Below the pieces are notes generated by a model. It was not told where the DNA came from, searched no databases, and worked only from the letters and a program-made list of their open reading frames with translations. Of a DNA stretch of 64,000 bases, positions 34,505-41,999 are shown piece by piece (within the stretch, counting starts at the first letter, position 1; every line of letters begins with the position of its first letter). Both the position numbers and the translations under genes were made by a program. This DNA is from Acidobacteriota bacterium (GTDB lineage: Bacteria > Acidobacteriota > Terriglobia > Bryobacterales > Bryobacteraceae): NCBI GenBank assembly GCA_025354885.1, contig JANXLY010000105.1, positions 1 to 64,000 on the forward strand, written 5' to 3'.

Positions 34505-36838
34505 ATGATCTCTCTTTGTACGTTGCTGTTCGCCGCAACTGCTGGCTTCGCCGCCGAGAACCCCCAACTCGTGTGGTTGGCCCCGCTCCCCAACACCCGC
34601 TTGCCTGATGGCCGGATCGGGGCAGTGGATTACATGAACCTTTTCAGTCCGGCAGCCCCTTGGATATCGGCTGCATCGCGCGTCCAGGTGTTCAAGATCT
34701 ATGCGTTGTTCAACCCAGCTCTTCCAGGGGCCTTGACCGACAGCCAGTGGCGGCAGCTTTTCGCCGATCTCGACCGGCGCGGAATTGCTCTGGCGCTGGA
34801 GTGGGGGCCGCTGTTGAATACGACTTGCGGCATTGGCGTGGAGGGATTCGGGGATGCCAGCGCGCTAACGACAATACAGAAAATCAAGAGCTTGGGCGGG
34901 AATCTCCGGTATCTGGCGATGGATGAGCCCTTCTACGGCGCAAGTATCTTCAATGGGGCGAATGCTTGTCAGTGGACTCCAAAGCAGACCGCCGCCGACG
35001 CGGTGCGTAATATCGCTCAAGTCCGCGCGATTTTTCCCAATGTCATCGTTGGGGACATCGAACCCGCACCCCCTCCAGGTGCACCAGATTGGGTGCAAAG
35101 GTACACGGAATGGCTCGACGCGTGGAAAGAGGCGGCGGGGACTCCGCTCGCCTTCTTCCACCTCGACGTGAACTACCCCTCCTTTCCTAATTGGGTCAGC
35201 GATGTCGACCCCTTCCGCCGGGTATTGGCTGGCCGCAGTATTCCCTTGGGAGTAATTTACAACGGCTTGAGCGCAAAGACTGACTCGGACTGGATGCGCG
35301 CCGCCGAAGATCACATCTTCCAGTACGAGGTGCTGGGCGGCAACAAACCGGAACAAGCAGTCTTTCAGACTTGGGAGTCACTGCCCACGCATGTTCTGCC
35401 GGAGACTGACCCGAATGCCCTCACCTATCTCGTCAATCGTTATTCCCGGCGGAGAACGGCGATTTCCCTAACTTCGACGGCCACTCAGGTGTCGGGGAAG
35501 CTGTTGGACAACCAAGGCAATCCGGTCGCCTCCAGCACGGTGGACATCACGCTTCAGCCTACTGCCGGGCCTGGGTTTGTTTCCACCTACACACTGACAG
35601 GCAAGGTTCCTGAAGTCGCCACGCGGGTGACCCAGGGCGTGCTGCAAATCTGCGTGAACGAGTGTGGAAGTCAGGGTCCTAACGACATGAACCTCTATTC
35701 GTACCGCTATGCGGACTCAGGGATGAATGCCGCCCAGGATTTCTCGAAGGGTCTCACGGGATGGGCTATTCCGCCCCCGCCGAATCGTACGGCGTCCGTG
35801 CAACTGGTCTCCGACTCCACCGGTCCATCGCTCCTGATTAAGGCCACGCCTACCCAACACACGTTTGTGAATTCCACGTTCTTCCCTATTACCCCAGGCA
35901 GCACGTTCACCTTGACGGTGCAAGCCCGCGTCTCGCCTGCCTCGGTAGGCAGCGGCTATTTCGCGATGATTTTCCTCGACGCGACCGGGGGGAGTCCCGT
36001 GCCACGCGTCACGCTTCCCTTTGCGCCCGGAATCTCCCGACTCGGCAGCCCGCGCACTACCGGCGATGGAACCTACAGCCTGGTATTTCCAGCTCAGCCC
36101 GCCGGATCAATGCGATTAGATGCCTCCTTCGCGGGCTCGGACACTTTGTGGCCGGCAATTGCCAGCGCGCCACTTGGGAACATCCCAGCAATCAATGCCA
36201 ACGGCATCGTGAACGCCGCCACCTTCCAGGTGACGCCGCTTTCCCCTGGCGCCTGGTTCAGTATCTTCGGCCAGAACCTCGGCGCGGCCGGGCAGTGGGC
36301 CGAGGCGAATACGACTGCCTTGGGCGGCGCCGAGGTTTCCGTCTGCGGCCTGTCGGCCCTTATGTCCTACAACTCCGGACCGATTACCAACAACGGGGCG
36401 ACGGGTTGGCAGATCAATGCGCTAACGCCAGAAGGAGTTGCGGGACAAAAGTCGTGCCCCGTGCTGGTCACGGTGAGCGGCGTGGCCGCGCCGCCCGCAA
36501 CCGTGACCATTGCCAGCGGTATTGCCGAGCTGTTCTCCTTCACGTCCCAAGCCGGCGTGTTACCCATCGTCTCCCACGCCGACTACAGTCTGGTCGGACC
36601 CGCCAGCGCTGGGCTCGTTCCCGCCAAGCCCGGAGAGATGGTGATCGCCTGGGGAACCGGTGATTGCGTGACGCCCGCGGTCACGGTCGCCGGCAGCGCC
36701 GCCATTGTCGCCTTTGCCGGACAGGCCGGGCCCGGTCTCTGCCAATTCAACTTCGTCGTCCCGCATGGCGTAACCGGCGGCACAGACTTGAGAGTCTCGA
36801 CCTCGCCCACCCGTTACACGCTATGGGTCTCGCCGTAG
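34505..36838 (+). CDS. Secreted protein with C-terminal TIGR03437-like domain
   Basis: A 777-residue exported protein. I chose the ATG at 34505, which opens a clean signal peptide (MISLCTLLFAATAGFAAE); the longer open frame upstream only reads through the repeat. The N-terminal 300 residues look like a TIM-barrel-type fold (FADLDRRGIALALEWGPLL, then LRYLAMDEPFYGASIF), possibly glycosidase-like. A beta-sandwich region follows. The last 215 residues (AINANGIVNAATFQVTPLSP, SIFGQNLGAAGQWAEA, GWQINALTPEG and LCQFNFVVPHGVTGG) match my memory of the TIGR03437 domain, which is expanded in Solibacter. Function unknown. Confidence 0.75.
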   Translation: MISLCTLLFAATAGFAAENPQLVWLAPLPNTRLPDGRIGAVDYMNLFSPAAPWISAASRVQVFKIYALFNPALPGALTDSQWRQLFADLDRRGIALALEWGPLLNTTCGIGVEGFGDASALTTIQKIKSLGGNLRYLAMDEPFYGASIFNGANACQWTPKQTAADAVRNIAQVRAIFPNVIVGDIEPAPPPGAPDWVQRYTEWLDAWKEAAGTPLAFFHLDVNYPSFPNWVSDVDPFRRVLAGRSIPLGVIYNGLSAKTDSDWMRAAEDHIFQYEVLGGNKPEQAVFQTWESLPTHVLPETDPNALTYLVNRYSRRRTAISLTSTATQVSGKLLDNQGNPVASSTVDITLQPTAGPGFVSTYTLTGKVPEVATRVTQGVLQICVNECGSQGPNDMNLYSYRYADSGMNAAQDFSKGLTGWAIPPPPNRTASVQLVSDSTGPSLLIKATPTQHTFVNSTFFPITPGSTFTLTVQARVSPASVGSGYFAMIFLDATGGSPVPRVTLPFAPGISRLGSPRTTGDGTYSLVFPAQPAGSMRLDASFAGSDTLWPAIASAPLGNIPAINANGIVNAATFQVTPLSPGAWFSIFGQNLGAAGQWAEANTTALGGAEVSVCGLSALMSYNSGPITNNGATGWQINALTPEGVAGQKSCPVLVTVSGVAAPPATVTIASGIAELFSFTSQAGVLPIVSHADYSLVGPASAGLVPAKPGEMVIAWGTGDCVTPAVTVAGSAAIVAFAGQAGPGLCQFNFVVPHGVTGGTDLRVSTSPTRYTLWVSP

Positions 36839-37002
36839 TATGGCCCTGCATGCGCCGTGCGCCGCCCAAATGACCGTAATGTAGGGGAATGCGGAGCCTC
36901 GGGCTCCGCGAAGGAGTTCGAGTCCACACTGGGGCCTCATTGGCGTTCGAACCGGCAAGTTGAAGAGACAAGAAAGGAAAGTCGGAAAACGGCGAGTTGG
37001 GG

Positions 37003-37151
37003 TGCCTCCCCACACTGGACGCATTTAGAACTCTTGCGGCATAAATTACCCTCTGCTCGAACCGAGATAATTTCTTTGTTCACAGGGGCATCCGCGTTAA
37101 ACCGGTAGGGGCGTCCAGGCTGGGTGCCCAACTGGGCAAATCTCCGCGCTG
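37003..37151. repeat. Island repeat, copy 4 (about 150 bp)
   Basis: It starts tgcctccccacactggacgc then atttagaactcttgcggc, continues with ctctgctcgaaccgagataa and tttgttcacaggggcatc, and ends with ccaggctgggtgcccaactg. About 95 bases before it, gttcgagtccacactgggg (36913-36931) is an inverted look-alike of the start of the repeat, so the two could pair as a large hairpin. Confidence 0.72.
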
Positions 37152-37228
37152 GAGTAGGCAGATCTACGGCTTGACCGCCTCAGAATGTTCAGGAGGTGGA
37201 GAGTCCATGCTATAGCTGGTTGTACGAA

Positions 37229-38194
37229 ATGTCGACATTTTGGCGCAGTGATCACCTTGATCTCTCCGATTCTTTGAATGAAACAATCTGGTCCGATTCT
37301 CCAGATGAACAACTCCTCATTCAGACGCCGGACTCCGTTCAAGCGGCGAGTGCCATCGGAGCACAGCAGTGCATGGTCGATGGGCTTGAGAAGCCCCTTC
37401 CGTGGGTGCCAGACCTGGTGGGGTTGGGTTGGCAGCAACCCGAAAGCCTCATAGTCATTGGCTCCGCATATGCGCCATTCATTAGGGGCTTATCGAAGCG
37501 ACGTTGCACTATGCCATTGGCCGATTATGTAGACGCTCGGTCGGCAAGCCGCTTTCTTTCGAAGTTTCTTGAAAGCGTGGTCATACCTGACACGTCTTAC
37601 TACAGTAAAATTGCCTTGCTGGCTGGCGATCTGGGAACGCAGCAACGCGTCATTATATTTGATCTATGTCGCGCCAGCTACACGATCCGAGGCTCTCGCA
37701 AGGCCGGGAATGATCTCGACGGTGCCGCAGAGTTCACCTTCAAAAACACCATTCGTAACCAACGGGATGAAGCCCGTGCGAATCAATCACGGCGACTTTT
37801 CACTGCGTATGTCGAGTCAAAGAAGCAACGCGAGTGGACCCTTGAACGCCTCGCTTTGTCGCGTGCGCGGAGAATCGTTACGCTTGGAACTATTGCCGAA
37901 TACGGTTTCCTCAAGCTCCTCTGGCACTCAGGCATAAAGACGATCCACCGGATGAGGAATCCCAATGCTGTCTGGTCACCAGATGCCAGCCACGGAGACC
38001 AGTGGATGCTCCGATATGCTGCCAAGGGTCAGACGTTGGAGAAGTGGCTAACCGACAAGGACTGGTGGATCGTCAAGGGCCGACTTAAAAGCGATGAGCG
38101 CGAGTGGCACGTACTTCCAGTCCTTCATCCGGCGGCGCGGAATTCTACGGACATTGATTACCTCAGAACCCGTGCACTGATCATGTCCATGTGA
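37229..38194 (+). CDS. Orphan protein of unknown function, faintly uracil-DNA-glycosylase-like
   Basis: A 321-residue soluble protein from the ATG at 37229. An in-frame GTG at 37196 overlaps an AGGAGG and is less likely as a start. No signal peptide or membrane segment is visible. Three features recall the UDG fold: LIVIGSAYAPF (early strand plus loop), RRIVTLGTIAEYGFLKLL (middle) and WHVLPVLHPAARN (the HP motif in the late loop). The similarity is too weak to claim catalysis. It stands alone between island repeats and a tRNA-like scar and could have arrived by transfer. Confidence 0.6.
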   Translation: MSTFWRSDHLDLSDSLNETIWSDSPDEQLLIQTPDSVQAASAIGAQQCMVDGLEKPLPWVPDLVGLGWQQPESLIVIGSAYAPFIRGLSKRRCTMPLADYVDARSASRFLSKFLESVVIPDTSYYSKIALLAGDLGTQQRVIIFDLCRASYTIRGSRKAGNDLDGAAEFTFKNTIRNQRDEARANQSRRLFTAYVESKKQREWTLERLALSRARRIVTLGTIAEYGFLKLLWHSGIKTIHRMRNPNAVWSPDASHGDQWMLRYAAKGQTLEKWLTDKDWWIVKGRLKSDEREWHVLPVLHPAARNSTDIDYLRTRALIMSM

Positions 38195-38230
38195 CTGGTC
38201 ATGCGTAAGGTAGTTGCTGATCAGGACGCA

Positions 38231-38285
38231 TATACCCCAGCTAGGATTCGAACTGCAAACCAAAGGGCTAAGCGATAAAGCGGCC
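38231..38285 (-). other. tRNA 3'-end-like sequence (copy B)
   Basis: On the minus strand the sequence GCAGTTCGAATCCTAGCTGG then GGTATA resembles a tRNA T-arm and acceptor end, but its T-stem is no longer perfect. It aligns with the copy at 34174-34236 (accccag, then gga-tcgaac, then caaag and cgat and cggcc). No 5' half is present. Confidence 0.4.
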
Positions 38286-38363
38286 CAACGTGGACGCTGC
38301 GAGCTTTTCGCCTCGACGGCGCACTCCTGGGAGAAAAAGGAGCATCGCACGTCTGCCCCATCT

Positions 38364-38896
38364 CTACCTACTGTTGATCGTCATTTTGATCGGAGCATGA
38401 TAGGTATAGCCATACCGGAATACCCACGGATCACCTGAGTGGTACTTCAGATTCCCGCCGTCGCCATTGACAATGTTTTGCGACTGGACGACCCATTGAG
38501 TCGTGGACACCCGCTTAGCCGACAGAAACTGTCCACCGGTCATATTGAGCTGGTTGAAACTGAGTGTCACCGTCCAAAGCACCGCGGTGGCGTCCGTGTA
38601 TTGCTCAAGGCCGACCCAGGACCGCACCAAAGCCGTACCGCCTACTGGAATCTGGTTGAGGTCCTTGATGGTGAATGTGGCGATGGTTTTCGGTGAGTAG
38701 GTACGAATATTGGTGAAGGGCGAGGTCGGAGGATCGACCGGATTGCCGAAGTTCACCTTGATCGATCGGGTAGAGCTGGAGCCGAATCTCATCACGAAAC
38801 TCCCGTCGCCTTGGAAGCCGACAAAGACCCCGGACTCTCCTGCGATATAAGCACCCCCTCCATCACTGGTGACCGACTTTGAATCGTCGAGAACTA
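38364..38896 (-). pseudogene. 5'-truncated fragment of a secreted-protein-like gene
   Basis: An open frame of about 175 residues outside the IS, ending at 38364. Recognisable text is SVTSDGGGAYIAGESGVFVG, then NLKYHSGDPWVFRYGYTYHA near the end; it is beta-rich. In the present sequence the frame runs into the IS630 element. If the IS is removed it runs into the 3' end of mutL without a start codon in view. I read it as a 3' fragment that lost its head before the IS arrived. The family is not known to me. Confidence 0.5.
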
Positions 38897-40092
38897 GTTC
38901 TTTGACCGCTTGAAAAGATTCTGATAAAACATTTGAGTGCTGAAATGTTTCAGGGCATACTTGGGTAAGCCCCGGCCTCCCATGCAAATCCGGCTTTCTT
39001 CTAAGGATCGCCAGCAATTGCAAGATCATCTCAGCGGCGGCGTACAGCCTGTCCGGTCCGTCCTGCGGGCTCTGGTCTTATTGCAAATGGCGGATGAGGT
39101 CAGCGCTTCGCAGATCGCCCGGTTCGTTCCGCTGACCGCCCAGGCTATCCGGAAGGTGGGACACCGGTTTGAGCAGGGCGGGTTGGATCGCGCCTTGTTC
39201 GACAAGTCTCGTCCTGGCGCCGCCTCTTTGCTTGACGCCGCCCAGCAGCAACGGATCATCGCCATGGTCTGCAGCGAACCACCGGTTGGCCGGAGTCGCT
39301 GGACAGTACGCCTGGTGGCTGAGGAAGCCGTCAAACGGCGACTGGTTCCCCGCGTGGGTAGGGAAGCAATTCGAGTGATGCTCCTGAGCCACGACCTTAA
39401 GCCGTGGCGGGAAAAAAATGTGGTGCGTTCCGGAACTGAATGAACGCTATGTGGCTAATATGGAGGATGTCTTGGCCGTTTACGAGAAACCGTACAACCC
39501 CGAGCAACCGGTGATTTGCTTAGACGAAAAGCCCATCACCCTTCACGGGGAAGTCCGTCCGGCGACGGTGGCTCAGCCAGGACGGGAAGCCCGACGCGAC
39601 AGCGAATACGAGCGCCGCGGAACAGCCAACGCCTTCCTGGCCGTCGAGCCGAAAGCAGGCAAGCACTTTTGTTTTCCGACACCGGACCGATCCGGGTTTC
39701 AATTCGCGCAGGTCGTACTGGAACTGGTCATGTCGTACCCGGATGCCAAGAAAATTCACCTGGTGATGGACAACCTCAATATACACTCCAAGAAGTCGCT
39801 CACCGACGCCTTCGGACTAAAGATGGGTTCCCAAGTTTGGCGGCGATTCGCTATCCACTACACGCCAAAGCATGGCAGTTGGCTCAACCAGGCGGAGATC
39901 GAGATTGGCATTTTTGCCAGGCAGTGCCTCGGAAAACGCAGGATTCCAGATCTTCGAACCCTGCGCCGTCAGTGCAAGGCCTGGGCGCGGCGAATCAATA
40001 AGGCCGGCACGAAGATCGATTGGAAGTTCGACCGTAAGGCAGCCAGAAAGACATTCGGCTACAAAAGGAACTCTTTCATGCGGTCAGAGAAC
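38897..40092 (+). mobile_element. IS630-family insertion sequence, 1196 bp
   Basis: The inverted ends are visible: left gttctttgaccgcttgaaaa from 38897, right (reverse complement from 40092) gttctctgaccgcatgaaag. They match at 17 of 20 positions. The element is flanked by TA on both sides (38895-38896 and 40093-40094), the target duplication expected for IS630. It encodes a transposase in two frames. It sits exactly in the mutL stop codon without changing it. Confidence 0.88.
38982..39443 (+). CDS. IS630 transposase, N-terminal part
   Basis: A 153-residue helix-turn-helix region that binds the IS ends. VSASQIARFVPLTAQAIRKV is the HTH, followed by a second winged-helix part (VGRSRWTVRLVAEEAVKRR). 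The ATG at 38982 (MQIRLSS) is preferred over one 15 codons upstream. The frame ends just after a run of seven A (39412-39418), where the second frame takes over, so a fused product needs a frame change. Confidence 0.85.
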   Translation: MQIRLSSKDRQQLQDHLSGGVQPVRSVLRALVLLQMADEVSASQIARFVPLTAQAIRKVGHRFEQGGLDRALFDKSRPGAASLLDAAQQQRIIAMVCSEPPVGRSRWTVRLVAEEAVKRRLVPRVGREAIRVMLLSHDLKPWREKNVVRSGTE

Positions 40093-40095
40093 TAG
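39418..40095 (+). CDS. IS630 transposase, catalytic DDE part
   Basis: A 225-residue frame with the DDE catalytic core: CLDEKPI (first D), HLVMDNLNIH (second D) and SWLNQAEIEIG (E). MWCVPELNERYVANMEDVL continues smoothly from the first frame's LKPWREK, so both are one protein. To join them the ribosome or polymerase must lose one base or step back two in the A7 run. The stop codon TAG uses the target TA plus one flanking base. Confidence 0.87.
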   Translation: MWCVPELNERYVANMEDVLAVYEKPYNPEQPVICLDEKPITLHGEVRPATVAQPGREARRDSEYERRGTANAFLAVEPKAGKHFCFPTPDRSGFQFAQVVLELVMSYPDAKKIHLVMDNLNIHSKKSLTDAFGLKMGSQVWRRFAIHYTPKHGSWLNQAEIEIGIFARQCLGKRRIPDLRTLRRQCKAWARRINKAGTKIDWKFDRKAARKTFGYKRNSFMRSEN

Positions 40096-41999
40096 ATGCG
40101 GTGAAAGCCGCGCAGGATTTCGCGCGTTGAATAGCGTAAGGCGATGGGCCGACCATGTGGGCAGGCCATTGGATATTCGCACTTTGCCAATTCCACGAGT
40201 AGCCATTCCATCTTTTGGTGGTCGAGGGGAGTATTGATTTTGATGGCTGCGCGGCAGGAAACACTGGCGGCAATATTGCGGCGCAGATCCTCAACAGAAG
40301 ATTTGCGCAATTCTGTTTCGGCGATATCGAGAATCTCGAAGATCACTTTCTCGATTTCGCCCGGCCCAAGGCCAGTGGGGGCGGCCTGGATCGCGATGGT
40401 GCGATTGCCAAAGGGTTCTGTTTCAAAGCCAGCCTTCGCCAGTTCGTCGGCGATACGAGCATATTCGAGCTGCTGGCCTACGGTCAATTCCATGATCATA
40501 GGCATTAACAATCTCTGCTGTTGCGCTTCGCGTCGCGCGAATTGCCGCAGCACCTGCTCGAAGAGGATGCGCTCATGAGCAACGTGCTGGTCGATAATCC
40601 ACAAGCCGTCGCGGCCTGCAGCGATGATAAAGCTGTTGTGGATCTGCCCGATGGGACGCAGATCACCGAGCGAGCCAAGGCTTTCATAATCGTTGAGCGA
40701 AGCCACTCCGGGAGGAAGCGGACCGTGGGTGTCGGGGATGCGCATTCGCGCCGGTGGATTGACTGAACCGGTGTCGGAGAAATCGAAGCGCTGCTCCGGC
40801 CCTCGTGGCATCTCGAGACGCAAGGCTGGAACTTCGCGGGGCATAGCAGTGGGAGCGATGGGCACGATTGGATCGTAGAGATCCGGCGCAGCATTCTCGA
40901 TACGCTGCGTAAACTCGCTGAACTGCAAACCCGCTCCGGGTTGCGTGTGTGACGCGGGCAGGGGCAAACTGGAGACGGGCTTCGATTCCATCAATTTGCC
41001 GCGTACGGCATCGCGAACGAAATCATGCACAAAGGAGCTGTGGCGGAAGCGGACCTCCGTTTTTGAGGGATGGACGTTTACATCGACCTCGCCAAAATCG
41101 CAATCCAGAAAGATCAGTGCAAATGGATAACAGGCGGGCGGGATGAGGTTGTGATAGGCGCTGGTCAATGCATGGAGCAGGAGCTTGTCGCGGATGAGCC
41201 GACCATTCACAAACAGGTAGATCGAGTTGCGGTTCAGCTTCTGGACATGCGGTTTTGATACGAAGCCGGAAAGTGAAAACTGCTTCTGTTCTCCTTCGGC
41301 AGTGGATAGCGTTTTCGACTCGGGACCGAACTCGACGAGGTCTTCGAGAATGCGGTTTCCGAAAATCTGAAACACTCGCTCTTGCGCACTGCCAACCGGG
41401 GTTACACGAAGCAATTCTGTGGGCCCATGCTGGAGCTCAAATGACTTGTCGGGATGAGCAAGGCTGTAGTGCGTTACGAGAGAAGCGATGTGGGCCAGTT
41501 CGGTTTGTTCGCTACGCAGGAACTTCTTTCGCGCCGGGACATTGTAGAAAAGATCGCGGATCGTGATTACGGTGCCAGCAGCCAAGCCGGCTTCTTCACA
41601 CATCACCATCTTGCCGCCGTTGATTGCGACACGGGTGCCTGTCGATTCTTCGCGGGCATGGGTTTCGAGGGTCAAGCGTGAGACAGAGGCAATGGATGGG
41701 AGCGCTTCGCCTCGAAATCCGAGAGTCCCAATCTGCTCCAGATCATGCACAGAGCTGAGCTTGGAGGTAGCATGCCTTTCAAAAGCAAGCAGGGCATCAT
41801 CACGCATCATGCCGCAGCCGTTGTCGGTGATGCGAATGAGACGCCGCCCACCTGCCTCTACTTCAACGCGGATATCGGAGGAGCCTGCATCGAGCGAGTT
41901 CTCAAGCAGTTCTTTCACCACTGAGGCCGGACGCTCGACAACCTCCCCGGCTGCGATCTGATTCGCAACGGCGTCAGGGAGTACTTTGATTTTTCCCAC
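40092..41999 (-). CDS. mutL: DNA mismatch repair protein MutL
   Basis: A 635-residue GHKL ATPase that links MutS to strand incision. The N-terminal motifs are complete: ENSLDAG, DNGCGM, GFRGEALPSI and the KTEVRF segment. The C-terminal domain carries the endonuclease motif DQHVAHERILFE (usual DQHA-x2-E-x4-E, Ala replaced by Val) and CPHGRP, so this is a nicking MutL of the kind found where MutH is absent. It starts at GTG directly after the stop of a TolC-like gene (TGAGTG). Its stop codon is the insertion point of the IS630 element and remains TAG. Confidence 0.96.
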   Translation of the reverse strand: MGKIKVLPDAVANQIAAGEVVERPASVVKELLENSLDAGSSDIRVEVEAGGRRLIRITDNGCGMMRDDALLAFERHATSKLSSVHDLEQIGTLGFRGEALPSIASVSRLTLETHAREESTGTRVAINGGKMVMCEEAGLAAGTVITIRDLFYNVPARKKFLRSEQTELAHIASLVTHYSLAHPDKSFELQHGPTELLRVTPVGSAQERVFQIFGNRILEDLVEFGPESKTLSTAEGEQKQFSLSGFVSKPHVQKLNRNSIYLFVNGRLIRDKLLLHALTSAYHNLIPPACYPFALIFLDCDFGEVDVNVHPSKTEVRFRHSSFVHDFVRDAVRGKLMESKPVSSLPLPASHTQPGAGLQFSEFTQRIENAAPDLYDPIVPIAPTAMPREVPALRLEMPRGPEQRFDFSDTGSVNPPARMRIPDTHGPLPPGVASLNDYESLGSLGDLRPIGQIHNSFIIAAGRDGLWIIDQHVAHERILFEQVLRQFARREAQQQRLLMPMIMELTVGQQLEYARIADELAKAGFETEPFGNRTIAIQAAPTGLGPGEIEKVIFEILDIAETELRKSSVEDLRRNIAASVSCRAAIKINTPLDHQKMEWLLVELAKCEYPMACPHGRPIALRYSTREILRGFHRI

